A stretch of DNA of 64,000 nucleotides, taken from the NCBI RefSeq assembly GCF_003182155.1, contig NZ_QGTG01000011.1, forward strand, positions 101,307 to 165,306, in the 5' to 3' direction. The position numbers were made by a program, and so were the translations under genes. Positions 43,780-53,051 of the stretch are shown here, in pieces. The DNA comes from Chitinophaga sp. S165. GTDB lineage: Bacteria; Bacteroidota; Bacteroidia; Chitinophagales; Chitinophagaceae. The notes beneath the pieces were generated by a model. It worked only from the letters and a program-made list of their open reading frames with translations, searched no databases and was not told where the DNA came from. The first letter of the stretch is position 1. Each line of letters starts with the position of its first letter.

Positions 43780-45570
43780 ATGAAGCATTGCTACATATTT
43801 TTTATTACAACGGTCAGTATGTTGCTGATCTGCATCAGTATGGCAAACGGTCAGGCACTTGACCAGCTTGGCGTAAAGAAAGGTGTGACCATGAATGGCT
43901 CCGTAAATGCGAGTACCACCGCTTATACGGCCAGTGGCATTGACGCCAGAAGAGACCCCTTTGCATGGTACCTCAATGGTAATATCAATATCAACATGTT
44001 CGGATATGATATGCCTTTCTCATTCAGCTATAGCAACCAGGGAAAGAACTACTCTCAGCCTTTTAATCAGTTCCGCTTTGCACCAAGTTACAAATGGGCT
44101 CGATTGTACGTGGGAAGTTCCAGTATGAACTTCAGCAATTACACCCTGGCAGGTCATATGTTCAATGGTGTGGGAGTGGAGCTGACGCCTTCGAAATGGC
44201 GTATCTCCGCCATGTACGGCACCTTGCTGAAAGCCGTGCCTTTTGATGTACTTGTGCCGGAAAGCTATAGCAGGGCCTCTTTCGAGCGTAAAGGCGCAGG
44301 TCTGAAAGTGGCATATGAAAATGAAGGCAACGCCTATGGCATATCGCTATTCCGCGCTAAAGACGATGCGGCTTCTCTGCCCTTCATTCCCGACGACGCA
44401 ACCATTACACCTAGAGAGAACGTCGCGGTAGCCTTCAATGTGAAGCAAAACATTATTCAGCACATCTTCGTCGATGTAGAATATTCAGTGTCTGCCATCA
44501 ACCGGGATGTACGTGGAGAAAAGAATGCGTTTGATAGCAGCAGGGGAACGTCCAACCTCTTAAGCCACTTTTTATCACCTACCAATAATACCCGTTACTT
44601 CGATGCCATACAGGCAGGACTGGGATATAACGGATCGTTTTATACAGTGCAGCTGCGCTATGAAAGGGTAGCGCCCGACTATGTAACACTGGGCGCATAT
44701 AATGTGGTGAACGACATGCGCAACATCACCGTAGCTCCTTCCTTTAAACTGTTCAATGGCAGGGTGAACCTCTCTGCTAATGCAGGTATGCAGGTCAATA
44801 ACCTGGACGACAGTAAGAGCAGTGATGCCAAACGCTGGGTAGTGAACGGTAATGCCAGCGTTGTTGCTGGCGACCACTGGGCGTTGAACGGAGGATATTC
44901 CAACTTCAGTAACTATACCCGCGTCAGACCACAGGCCGATCCTTATTTCAACAACCCAATGGATACGCTGGACTTCTACCAGGTGAATAATACCTACAAT
45001 GCCATGGTGATGTATCATACCGGCGATAAAGAAAGACAGCAGGCAATTACGCTGAACTCTTCCTACCAGTATGCAAGCGACAGAAGCAGCAATGATACGA
45101 CTGCACCGATACTTACTAAATTCTTTACGTCCAATGTCAGCTACTCCTACAGTCTGCCGCCGAAAGACCTGACCATGAGCGCCACCGTGAACTATTACAA
45201 GAACACAGCAGCCGGATTGAGCACTACTTTCATGGGACCCGGTATGAACGTCAATAAACAATTCCTGGAGAAGACATTACGCACAGGCGTTTCAGCAGTA
45301 TACAATGTAACATCTGCAAAGAATACAACAGGCGAAGGAACGGTCATATCAACTAACAGTACGCTCTTTAATACAGGGCTGAATGTTAATTACAGTCCGA
45401 AAGGAAAACAACCCGATGCCGCTGCGGAAGGGGAAGGAAAGAAGAAGTTATTCAGTAAGCAGACACACACGATAGGCGCAACTGTTTCATGGGTACTTCG
45501 TGGAGCTACCACTTACCAGCCCGGTTACAATGAACTGACAAGTACGATCAACTATACCTATTCATTTTGA
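43780..45570 (+). CDS. Outer-membrane beta-barrel-like protein
   Basis: A 596-aa protein with a signal peptide (residues 1-25, cleaved after NGQ). Almost the whole mature part is alternating hydrophobic/polar strands rich in Tyr, Asn and Ser (MPFSFSYSNQGKNYS, WALNGGYSNFSNYTR, ALNSSYQYASDRS-like segments). It ends in the strand STINYTYSF with a terminal aromatic, a common barrel-end feature. No plug domain, Secretin or TonB box is seen. A large outer-membrane barrel is a reasonable reading. Its stop overlaps the TTG from which the next frame is open. It may be the membrane partner for export or docking of the 2011-aa protein. Confidence 0.78.
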   Translation: MKHCYIFFITTVSMLLICISMANGQALDQLGVKKGVTMNGSVNASTTAYTASGIDARRDPFAWYLNGNININMFGYDMPFSFSYSNQGKNYSQPFNQFRFAPSYKWARLYVGSSSMNFSNYTLAGHMFNGVGVELTPSKWRISAMYGTLLKAVPFDVLVPESYSRASFERKGAGLKVAYENEGNAYGISLFRAKDDAASLPFIPDDATITPRENVAVAFNVKQNIIQHIFVDVEYSVSAINRDVRGEKNAFDSSRGTSNLLSHFLSPTNNTRYFDAIQAGLGYNGSFYTVQLRYERVAPDYVTLGAYNVVNDMRNITVAPSFKLFNGRVNLSANAGMQVNNLDDSKSSDAKRWVVNGNASVVAGDHWALNGGYSNFSNYTRVRPQADPYFNNPMDTLDFYQVNNTYNAMVMYHTGDKERQQAITLNSSYQYASDRSSNDTTAPILTKFFTSNVSYSYSLPPKDLTMSATVNYYKNTAAGLSTTFMGPGMNVNKQFLEKTLRTGVSAVYNVTSAKNTTGEGTVISTNSTLFNTGLNVNYSPKGKQPDAAAEGEGKKKLFSKQTHTIGATVSWVLRGATTYQPGYNELTSTINYTYSF

Positions 45571-45596
45571 CAATAACGTTTAATCATATCCAGAGG

Positions 45597-48500
45597 ATGT
45601 CCCATATATACCGATCCGTTCTATGCCTGTTGCTGTTTGCATTAGGTATAACAAACGTTCATGCCCAGCAATACCCGGTTACTGCCAGCACGCAGATCAT
45701 ACCACCGTACAGTGTTTATCTTCCTGACTATGCAGTAGCAGGTAGCGACAAACTGCGCGTGATACTTGTGCAGAATGACCTGACACTGCCCAGCTACAAT
45801 ATCCGGTTGCGGATGACTGTTGAACAGAACGGTACGGTTATTATGCGGACAGCCGCTATGTTCAATCCCAAGCCACTGTCATTGAGCGCTGGCATTCCTA
45901 CTATCATCGGAGGGATTGATCTGGCAGATTATCTTAACCCCGCCAATATTGAATACAGTGGTGGCTTCAGCAGGGACCAGTACGAAAAGACCCGTTCCCT
46001 GCCGGAAGGGGCATACCGCATATCCTTCACGGCGTTTGACTATAGCCGCCCGCAGGTACAGGTAAGTAATATGGGATCGAACGTGTTCTTTTTCCGGAAG
46101 AGTGATCCGCCCTTATTAAACCTGCCTATCTGTAACAGCCGCGTGGAGAAACTGGACCCGCAGTTCGTCACCTTTAACTGGAGCAGCCGTAACTCGCCTA
46201 ACCCTTTGCCGGGAAGCGGAACAGAATATGTCTTCTCCCTGTATGAGGTAAGACCGGCCGGTAGCAATCCCGATTACATTCTACGTAGCGCCAAGCCTAT
46301 TTACACAGTGGTTACACAAAGTAACACGATCGCATATGGTCCTGGCGAACCGCAGTTGAGGGACAGCATGCAATACGTATGGGTGGTACAGGCACGTGAT
46401 AAGAGCGGAAGGGATATGTTCAGCAACCAGGGACTGAGCCAGAGTTGTACGTTCACTTATCTTGGTAATAATCCTTTTACACAGGGCAATATACAGAAGC
46501 CGTTATTGAAAGGACGTTCTACCGGCGAACGCAGCTTACGTTTTAACTGGGAACCTGCTGATGCGGTTTATAAGGTGGAGGCTTACCGCGTGCAATATCG
46601 TGCGGCCAAAACAGGCGATACGGAGTTCGACTGGCAAACAGAAGAAAAGAAAGGAGATACTGCACTTAGCGTGAATAGCCTCGAACCGGGCCGTGTGTAT
46701 GAAGGAAGAATGCAATGGAAAATAGCCGGTATCTATGGACCTCCCAGTGATGTAGTAACTGTAAAAACAGATTCTGCTAAGACCTTTGTATGTGGTGATG
46801 CCGGTAGGATACCTGTGCCCACTAACAAAGAACCGCTGGCAAGTTTAAGTATCGGAAAGATCATTCGCGTAGGCAACTTTGATATCATACTGACAGAAGC
46901 AAAGGGTAGTAACGGTAAGTTCTCCGGTAAAGGCCGTGTAATCACGCTTGGTTTTGGTATTGGTTTGCAGATGGAGTTCAAGGATATCTCCATCAATACA
47001 GACATGGTGGTGACAGCGGGCAATGTGTATGCTTCAACAGAAGGTATCGACAAGTTCGTAAACGACAAACTGGATGAACAACATGGTGGTAATGACGTAG
47101 GCGATGTGAAGAACGGGGATATCGTTCCTGATATCGTAACAAAACTGAAACTCTTCATACCTGCTAATATCAAGGTAAATACGGACGAAGGTACCATCAC
47201 ACTTAAAGACAATGAGACCGGTAAGGAAGAAGTGATAAACTACAAGGACAAGGGTAAAACCTTACCGCTCGTCCTGGAAGATGGCGAGGGTTATCTCTTT
47301 AACATTGATAAAGGCGGAAAGGTAACTGCTATTGGTAAACGTGATAATTCGATCACACCGCGGGTACTGGAATCCTTAAAGAACCTGCAGCTTGACAAAG
47401 GAACAGTAACGTTTACTGCCGGTCAGGGCAATACTTACGGATTTGACGCATGGAAAGACAGTTACGCAGGTAAAGAGATGGTAGCCCGCGAATATGAATC
47501 GCTGGCAGATGGTAAGTACCACGTTAGTGCAAAAGCTATCGTACCGGGCGAACAGGAAGAAGTGATCGCTACATTGACAAACTCAGCAAGTGATATTACA
47601 GCCGCTAAGCTGAAGTTTATTACTGGTAAGGGCATCGTGCTGGAAGCGAAAGATAATGGTAACGGTCGTTTCTCTATTAAGCTGACAGGTGGCCATGGCG
47701 GTGATGCACAGGAAATATACGCAGTTCATCCGGATGGAAAAGGTGGTTACATCAGCCTGGGTAAACTGTTATTGGTAAGTTATACGCCATTGCCAAAGAA
47801 ACTGGTGCTGGTGCCGGTAGGATCGAAGGTGGCCGTGCCTGAAGCAAAAATAAAAGCAGCCTTACAGCAGGCTTATGGCAAAGTCGGTATCACCTATGAG
47901 GTGAAGACAGATGAAGGCTTCCGCTTTAACAGAACATGGGACAGCAATGGCGACAGCATCCTGCAGGATAAGGGGAGTGCATTCCTCAGTAATGGATTCA
48001 CGGGCGAAGAGAAGGCCTTACAGAAGGCTTATAAGAAGGCCGTTAAGATCGATAATGATGCTGTGTACCTGTTCCTGGTAGACGAAGCCGCATTGTCCGA
48101 TGGCGACCTCGCAGGTAAGATGCCGCGTGAAAGCCAGTTTGGATTTGTATTCACGAAAGGCGCCGGTGATGATAACGTTGCCCGCACAGTGGTGCATGAA
48201 ATAGGGCATGGCGATTATACACTGGAGCATACGTTCAGCAATGTTGTTGGCCTGGAGCGCAGCTCTACCGACAACCTGATGGACTACGGTAATGGTTTCG
48301 GCCTGTTGAAATTCCAGTGGGATATCCTGCACGATCCGGGACATGTATGGGGCGTATTTGATGAAGATGGAAGCAGTCAGAACTACATAGGTCAGCAGAT
48401 CAACAGTACCTTCATGAACAAGGACGATAAGACGGTTTCCTTCCTCTCATTATCGGGTACAGCTGTGTCAGTGCCGTTCGACAGTCTGGGCAGCGTACAG

Positions 48501-51500
48501 TTCCAGTATGGTGCGATCAGGGTGGCAGGAGGTAAGGATACGTATGATCCTCAGATCACAGTAGGGGCAGTAAGGGCTTTCCAAAAGAAGAACAGCGCAG
48601 GCACCATGGAAGAATACCGTTTCGTTGATGCGGAAGGTGTATACAGGAATTCAAACGGTGAGCGCTTTATACAGATTGCGGATACTACTTTGGTTGATGG
48701 ATTTGTATATCCTGTACAGTGTGATGAGAAATACAAGCTGTTTAAGTTCGCCAGGATTGGTGTTCCGGCTTACAAGGGAGGAGAACCGAAGCTTAACTTT
48801 ACTGAGTTGGTGGGACGTTTCAATCCGTTCAAAGGACGGATGCCGATGAAAGGTGTTTATGGAGGAGTGCTTGAGCAGGAAGTTCCAATGACTGTAAATG
48901 GCGCTTGTCAGTACTGTATCTCGCCTGTAACGATCAGCATGATCAAGGGGCATTGTTCGACAGCAGAATATATCTGGGTAGACAAGCTGGCGCAGATGAG
49001 AAATGTTTTCCCTGACTACTTTGATAAGTTTACCCAAACCAATTTTGAAGACAGAGGTAACTGGGAAATGCCACAGACGGTATCGGAGGTGCACGTGATA
49101 GGGGATCCTAACCAGCAAATAAAGGATACCAGGACCACGTACGATTATCAGTATCCGTGGGGTGCATACCTGAAGAAACATGATAGTATTAAGGTTGCGT
49201 ATAACGGAAACAAGGAACTTTTCTTCGAAACCTTCTATACCGAATTTGTTAAGTTCATCAATACCTCAGTAGCTGAAGATGATCACTTCTGGGAGAACCT
49301 GTATGACGGAACACCGGCTAACGCAATATTTGCCCAACTGGATGGCGATCCGGCATTTCATCTGCGATCTGTACCGCTGGAGAAAAGAGAACTGGCGCTG
49401 AAACTGCTGACGAAGCATTACAACACTGCAGTTTACTTTAACCGGAAGGACCTTCCATATTTACGTTTGCTTGCAAGCTTCAAGGAGGAAGATCAGTTCC
49501 CGGCGCTGGTATACATAGAAGATAGTATCACCATCCGAAAGATCTACGAGCTGTTTGACGAGATGAACAAGACGGAAGACGCTCAGATAGGTGTATTGAT
49601 GGCCCTGAGTAATATGATCACGGGATCGGGATACTTCTATGAAAAAGAGGAAAAGGTCGTGGACGAGCTGGAAGATCACAACATTATCGCACAGGTAGAA
49701 GCTGACATGTTGCAGTTCAAAAATGTTGAGGTAGAACTTTTCGACACGAGCCAGCTGCTGATAAATAAAAAGTTGTTCAGATACAATGATATCGTAACAA
49801 TTAAAACCGCAGGTAAGTTCGCAATTGGAGATAAGGTGTATGAGAGAGGGGCTATACTACGTGTACCGGCCTTGCAGGTAGCATTGATGGCGTCTGTAAC
49901 TAATGCACAGGTGACGGAAAAAACGGCGTGGCTGGCAGTCGATATCGGTACGATGATAGTTGGTGTCTGGGGCGCGAAAGTCTTGTTTACTGCAGGTAAT
50001 TATTTAAGGAAGGCCATTGTATACGCTGATCTGATTGGATCTGCGGGGGGCATTACATTACAGTTGCTCGACAATGACGCTGTCTCGGATGATACAAGGT
50101 TCTATCTGCAACTTTCCTGTTTTGCAGTATCCCTGCCAAACATGGTTGCGTCAATACCGAAGATTGAAAGGACATTGGCTCAATTGGATGTAGAGCTGAA
50201 TGCAGCACGGCAGGCAGGTAAGTCGCAGCAGAAGATAGAAGATATGCTGAAGGTAAGGAAACAGCTGGCAGATGCCATTCACCTGGACGACCTGGTAGCA
50301 GATGCAAAAGAGATAGAAAAAAGAGTGGTGGCTGTAAGTGGCAATAGAACGGACGAGGTGGTATCCTGGCTGGAAAGCACGAAAGCAGTTGATGATAAGA
50401 ACGTCTACCTTGTCGTGCATGCTGATGGTGACATATTCAGGGTGATGCATAAGGGGCAGGATATCGAAATGACACATAGGTCCCTTGCTCAATGGATCAA
50501 CAGTACAAATAATATCCCGGCTGACGGTCAACTGGTATTGTTGTCCTGCGTTGATATCGAGACGGCAAAGAATCTTAGCCGTAAACTAGGCCGTTCGATA
50601 GTAGCAAATGATGGAGCGGTAAAAGTATATAAGAACGGACTGATAGAGGCGGATAACGGATTTAAGTACATAGACGAGGCGGGCAATGTAGACGATAGTA
50701 AAAAACTAATCATTGGAAAGCAGCAGCCAGCGGAAGGGGATATGATACTGCTGGGTAAGGCCACTATCAGAAAATGGGATGTGAGCTCACTCGCAGAAGC
50801 ATTTGGTATTAATAGCGCACTAGCGAAGAAGTTGCTTGAGAACAAGGAATTTATAACGGCATGCGAAAACAGCGATAGGCTTATTCAGGTTATTAAAAAG
50901 GAACTGCCCCTGGGTGTAAACGGACTAGTTGGTAACAGGAGGTTTACGAATTACAGGGAGGCTCTATTGACGGTGTTCACAGAAGATCCAACACTGTTCA
51001 CCAGGCTTAATAAACAGATAAAAGACGCTGAAACTATTCTGAAGAGCGGTAAACTTACCACGGAAAAGTACAAACAGTTCAACGCTATCAGAATTGAAAT
51101 AGAGAACCTTTTGCAGGCTGCTGATTTTGAAACCAGCTTCTTTGCCAACTCAATATTTACGACAGCGATCTATCGCAATGCAGCGCTGAGTGATGAGGCA
51201 ATGAAAACGTTGAAGGCGGCAAGAACGAAGTATGGTATAGGTGCAGACCAGAACCTTCTTGTTACCGAAATGGAAATGGCAAATGGTGAAGTGATTGAAC
51301 AAGTGTCGCATAGCGGGAAGAATCCAAGACCAACAAATCCTCCTGCTGATCCAAAGTCAGAAGTGATCATTCCGGATGCTGTCCCCAAAGACCGCCATTA
51401 TGATCAGTTCAACACCGGAGCTATTGATCGTGTACAGGATTCCGAATCTAAGTACCTTGAGTATATCTGGAATAAGATAGCGAGCGGAAAGATGAATGCA

Positions 51501-51632
51501 ACTGACATTAAGAAGATCAACCTTTATAGTGAGAGACCCGTTTGTCCTTCCTGTGCCAACGCAATAAGGATCTTTAAGGAGAAATTCCCTAATATTGAGG
51601 TGATTGTTTACGAAGGAAAATATTTAGAATAA
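45597..51632 (+). CDS. Large multidomain polymorphic toxin candidate with C-terminal deaminase-like domain
   Basis: About 2011 aa from ATG 45597, which opens a signal peptide (MSHIYRSVLCLLLFALG, cleaved after VHA); the TTG at 45567 is less likely. Order of parts: an N-terminal beta-rich region (26-300) like that of Bacteroidota proteins labelled TANFOR; an FN3-like repeat (~305-395); a metallopeptidase-like region with HEIGH at 867-871 followed by EHTF and NLMDYGNGFGLLKFQWDILHDP; a hydrophobic stretch (~1430-1520); a caspase-like region with VVHADG (H1608) and LVLLSC (C1651); and a C-terminal domain (~1935-2011) with D-S-E (E1950) and C1983-x-x-C1986 in SERPVCPSCANAIRIFKEKFPNI, the zinc pattern of toxin-type nucleic-acid deaminases. 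The next gene encodes a SUKH-like protein, which fits toxin and immunity. The domain names are from memory. Confidence 0.82.
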   Translation: MSHIYRSVLCLLLFALGITNVHAQQYPVTASTQIIPPYSVYLPDYAVAGSDKLRVILVQNDLTLPSYNIRLRMTVEQNGTVIMRTAAMFNPKPLSLSAGIPTIIGGIDLADYLNPANIEYSGGFSRDQYEKTRSLPEGAYRISFTAFDYSRPQVQVSNMGSNVFFFRKSDPPLLNLPICNSRVEKLDPQFVTFNWSSRNSPNPLPGSGTEYVFSLYEVRPAGSNPDYILRSAKPIYTVVTQSNTIAYGPGEPQLRDSMQYVWVVQARDKSGRDMFSNQGLSQSCTFTYLGNNPFTQGNIQKPLLKGRSTGERSLRFNWEPADAVYKVEAYRVQYRAAKTGDTEFDWQTEEKKGDTALSVNSLEPGRVYEGRMQWKIAGIYGPPSDVVTVKTDSAKTFVCGDAGRIPVPTNKEPLASLSIGKIIRVGNFDIILTEAKGSNGKFSGKGRVITLGFGIGLQMEFKDISINTDMVVTAGNVYASTEGIDKFVNDKLDEQHGGNDVGDVKNGDIVPDIVTKLKLFIPANIKVNTDEGTITLKDNETGKEEVINYKDKGKTLPLVLEDGEGYLFNIDKGGKVTAIGKRDNSITPRVLESLKNLQLDKGTVTFTAGQGNTYGFDAWKDSYAGKEMVAREYESLADGKYHVSAKAIVPGEQEEVIATLTNSASDITAAKLKFITGKGIVLEAKDNGNGRFSIKLTGGHGGDAQEIYAVHPDGKGGYISLGKLLLVSYTPLPKKLVLVPVGSKVAVPEAKIKAALQQAYGKVGITYEVKTDEGFRFNRTWDSNGDSILQDKGSAFLSNGFTGEEKALQKAYKKAVKIDNDAVYLFLVDEAALSDGDLAGKMPRESQFGFVFTKGAGDDNVARTVVHEIGHGDYTLEHTFSNVVGLERSSTDNLMDYGNGFGLLKFQWDILHDPGHVWGVFDEDGSSQNYIGQQINSTFMNKDDKTVSFLSLSGTAVSVPFDSLGSVQFQYGAIRVAGGKDTYDPQITVGAVRAFQKKNSAGTMEEYRFVDAEGVYRNSNGERFIQIADTTLVDGFVYPVQCDEKYKLFKFARIGVPAYKGGEPKLNFTELVGRFNPFKGRMPMKGVYGGVLEQEVPMTVNGACQYCISPVTISMIKGHCSTAEYIWVDKLAQMRNVFPDYFDKFTQTNFEDRGNWEMPQTVSEVHVIGDPNQQIKDTRTTYDYQYPWGAYLKKHDSIKVAYNGNKELFFETFYTEFVKFINTSVAEDDHFWENLYDGTPANAIFAQLDGDPAFHLRSVPLEKRELALKLLTKHYNTAVYFNRKDLPYLRLLASFKEEDQFPALVYIEDSITIRKIYELFDEMNKTEDAQIGVLMALSNMITGSGYFYEKEEKVVDELEDHNIIAQVEADMLQFKNVEVELFDTSQLLINKKLFRYNDIVTIKTAGKFAIGDKVYERGAILRVPALQVALMASVTNAQVTEKTAWLAVDIGTMIVGVWGAKVLFTAGNYLRKAIVYADLIGSAGGITLQLLDNDAVSDDTRFYLQLSCFAVSLPNMVASIPKIERTLAQLDVELNAARQAGKSQQKIEDMLKVRKQLADAIHLDDLVADAKEIEKRVVAVSGNRTDEVVSWLESTKAVDDKNVYLVVHADGDIFRVMHKGQDIEMTHRSLAQWINSTNNIPADGQLVLLSCVDIETAKNLSRKLGRSIVANDGAVKVYKNGLIEADNGFKYIDEAGNVDDSKKLIIGKQQPAEGDMILLGKATIRKWDVSSLAEAFGINSALAKKLLENKEFITACENSDRLIQVIKKELPLGVNGLVGNRRFTNYREALLTVFTEDPTLFTRLNKQIKDAETILKSGKLTTEKYKQFNAIRIEIENLLQAADFETSFFANSIFTTAIYRNAALSDEAMKTLKAARTKYGIGADQNLLVTEMEMANGEVIEQVSHSGKNPRPTNPPADPKSEVIIPDAVPKDRHYDQFNTGAIDRVQDSESKYLEYIWNKIASGKMNATDIKKINLYSERPVCPSCANAIRIFKEKFPNIEVIVYEGKYLE

Positions 51633-52117
51633 TGACGAATGCTGATTTGTTGTACCTGGATTTCTTACTTGACTACAAGAAGTATTTCGATATCCCTGAG
51701 TCATGTACGGAGGGTGAGGTGAATAAGATAGAGAAAGAGCTTAAGATAAAGTTTCCACGGGCGTACCGGGAACTTTATCTTTTACTTGGAAAAAAACGGG
51801 CGTTCAGGATCGCACCTGAAAATGGATATAAATTCCCCGAGTATAAAGAGATGCAGGCCGGAGCTAAAGAAATTACAGATAGAAACGGGATAACGCTCGA
51901 TTATGACAACATATTTGTATTCGTGGTTTTTAAAGAAAATGCGGTAGTCAGTTTTTTCAGACTTGATGAAGGAGATGATCCGCCTGTCTATGAGTATGAA
52001 GGAGGATCGGAAGAATATGAGCAGGTGACGGACCGTTTCTCTGATTATATCAAACGAATGGGCTGGTACGAAGGGTTTGTTCTTTTGAAAAGAGATAAAG
52101 ACGCGGGAAGATTATAG
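51632..52117 (+). CDS. SMI1/KNR4 (SUKH)-family immunity protein
   Basis: A 161-aa protein without signal peptide, hence cytoplasmic. The N-terminal part (CTEGEVNKIEKELKIKFPRAYRELYLLLG) is the typical SUKH opening: E-x-x-I-x-x-x-E-x-x-L-x-x-x-F-P-x-x-Y. The later FVFVVFKENAVVSFFRLDEGDDPPVYEY and the terminal helix agree with the fold. SUKH proteins commonly neutralise deaminase and nuclease toxins. The ATG overlaps the TAA of the large gene by one base (TAATG), which indicates translational coupling. The tight pairing supports the reading of the upstream C-terminus as a toxin. Confidence 0.88.
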   Translation: MTNADLLYLDFLLDYKKYFDIPESCTEGEVNKIEKELKIKFPRAYRELYLLLGKKRAFRIAPENGYKFPEYKEMQAGAKEITDRNGITLDYDNIFVFVVFKENAVVSFFRLDEGDDPPVYEYEGGSEEYEQVTDRFSDYIKRMGWYEGFVLLKRDKDAGRL

Positions 52118-52135
52118 AACTCTTACCTTATAAAT

Positions 52136-52189
52136 AAAAGCTGACTGAAAGTAATAATGGAAATCTCCATTTGCCTTCAGTCAGCTTTT
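52136..52189. terminator. Bidirectional terminator after the immunity gene and after the 238-aa gene
   Basis: A perfect 14-bp stem AAAAGCTGACTGAA / TTCAGTCAGCTTTT between convergent genes. It is almost the same sequence as the terminator at 52991-53034. Confidence 0.9.
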
Positions 52190-52257
52190 GTTTTAACCGG
52201 CAGGTGCGGTAGTTATATTTTAGTTAGTAAGATAGCGTATCTAAGATAAAACAGCGA

Positions 52258-52974
52258 TCAGAAATCCCAATCCCAATCCGAATGAGAGCGCCTGTGGTGC
52301 CGGTGCCAGCGATGGGCCCGTTCACATTCCATCGCACTTTGTTCGTTGTTCGCACCGCTGATCACCTTGTAGAACTCAGTGATTTCATTTAACATTTGAA
52401 TGTCGACGATCAGTTCACGCAGGTTGGTGTTCATATTTAATGACATCTTTATCTCCCGGTTAGCGATAGATTTTATCACCTTTAGGGCCACTTCCGCATA
52501 AGCGGTACGGAAGTCCAGGAACTCACCGGGCAGATAATTTAGGTTAGTGATTGTCATTATATTGGTAAAATCAGGCAGCTCCATAAAGTCCATTGGCTCA
52601 TGCATTACTATTTTATAATGCAGTGAGGCCAGTTTTGCTTTCTTTTCTTCCAGGTAAACAAGGATCTGATCAAAGGCCTGTTGTCTGTGTTGGTAATCCA
52701 GCAGGATAGGATTCGCCGCTACGTCACTCATCAGGTTTGTATCTTTCAGATCAAGCGCGCTGATGGTGGCTTTAACATATGCATCCTGAAAATAAGGAGA
52801 GATAAATGTCACAAATGCAGCCTCCCTGTAGATTGCCTGCTTGGCAAATCTTTCACCACTGCCCATAGTCCCCGCCTGAAGGAAGTGGAGCAGCACAGGG
52901 TCATTGCTGATAGCGGTGCGGAATGTCTTCTCATGTTCGGATATGCTGGCAGTGAGGGTTTGTTCGTATTGCAT
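52258..52974 (-). CDS. Protein of unknown function, duplicated copy A
   Basis: A 238-aa, mostly helical, soluble protein. It is about half identical to the product of the next gene across most of its length (MQYEQTLTASISEHEKTFRTAISNDP; TFISPYFQDAYVKA; LDLKDTNLMSDVA; ITNLNYLPGEF). The C-terminus differs: it ends in a basic and His-rich tail (CERAHRWHRHHRRSHSDWDWDF) in place of a membrane helix. No known domain is recognised. Start ATG 52974; a terminator precedes it on the same strand, so it is probably transcribed separately from its paralogue. Confidence 0.75.
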   Translation of the reverse strand: MQYEQTLTASISEHEKTFRTAISNDPVLLHFLQAGTMGSGERFAKQAIYREAAFVTFISPYFQDAYVKATISALDLKDTNLMSDVAANPILLDYQHRQQAFDQILVYLEEKKAKLASLHYKIVMHEPMDFMELPDFTNIMTITNLNYLPGEFLDFRTAYAEVALKVIKSIANREIKMSLNMNTNLRELIVDIQMLNEITEFYKVISGANNEQSAMECERAHRWHRHHRRSHSDWDWDF

Positions 52975-52990
52975 GGGTTATAAAGTATAT

Positions 52991-53034
52991 GAAGCTGACT
53001 GAAAGCAATAATGCGTTTCAGTCAGCTTTCGTTT
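52991..53034 (-). terminator. Terminator after the 248-aa paralogue
   Basis: A perfect 13-bp stem AAGCTGACTGAAA / TTTCAGTCAGCTT, closely matching the terminator at 52136-52189. The shared sequence suggests that gene and terminator were duplicated together. Confidence 0.88.
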
Positions 53035-53051
53035 TATCGGGAAATCAGATC

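Noticed and set aside
44575..45261. 228-codon minus-strand frame inside the beta-barrel gene
   Set aside because: Shadow frame with no features; it lies fully within a well-supported gene.
45567..45597. TTG start of the large toxin gene overlapping the previous stop
   Set aside because: The ATG at 45597 opens a proper signal peptide; ten extra residues before it would weaken the signal.
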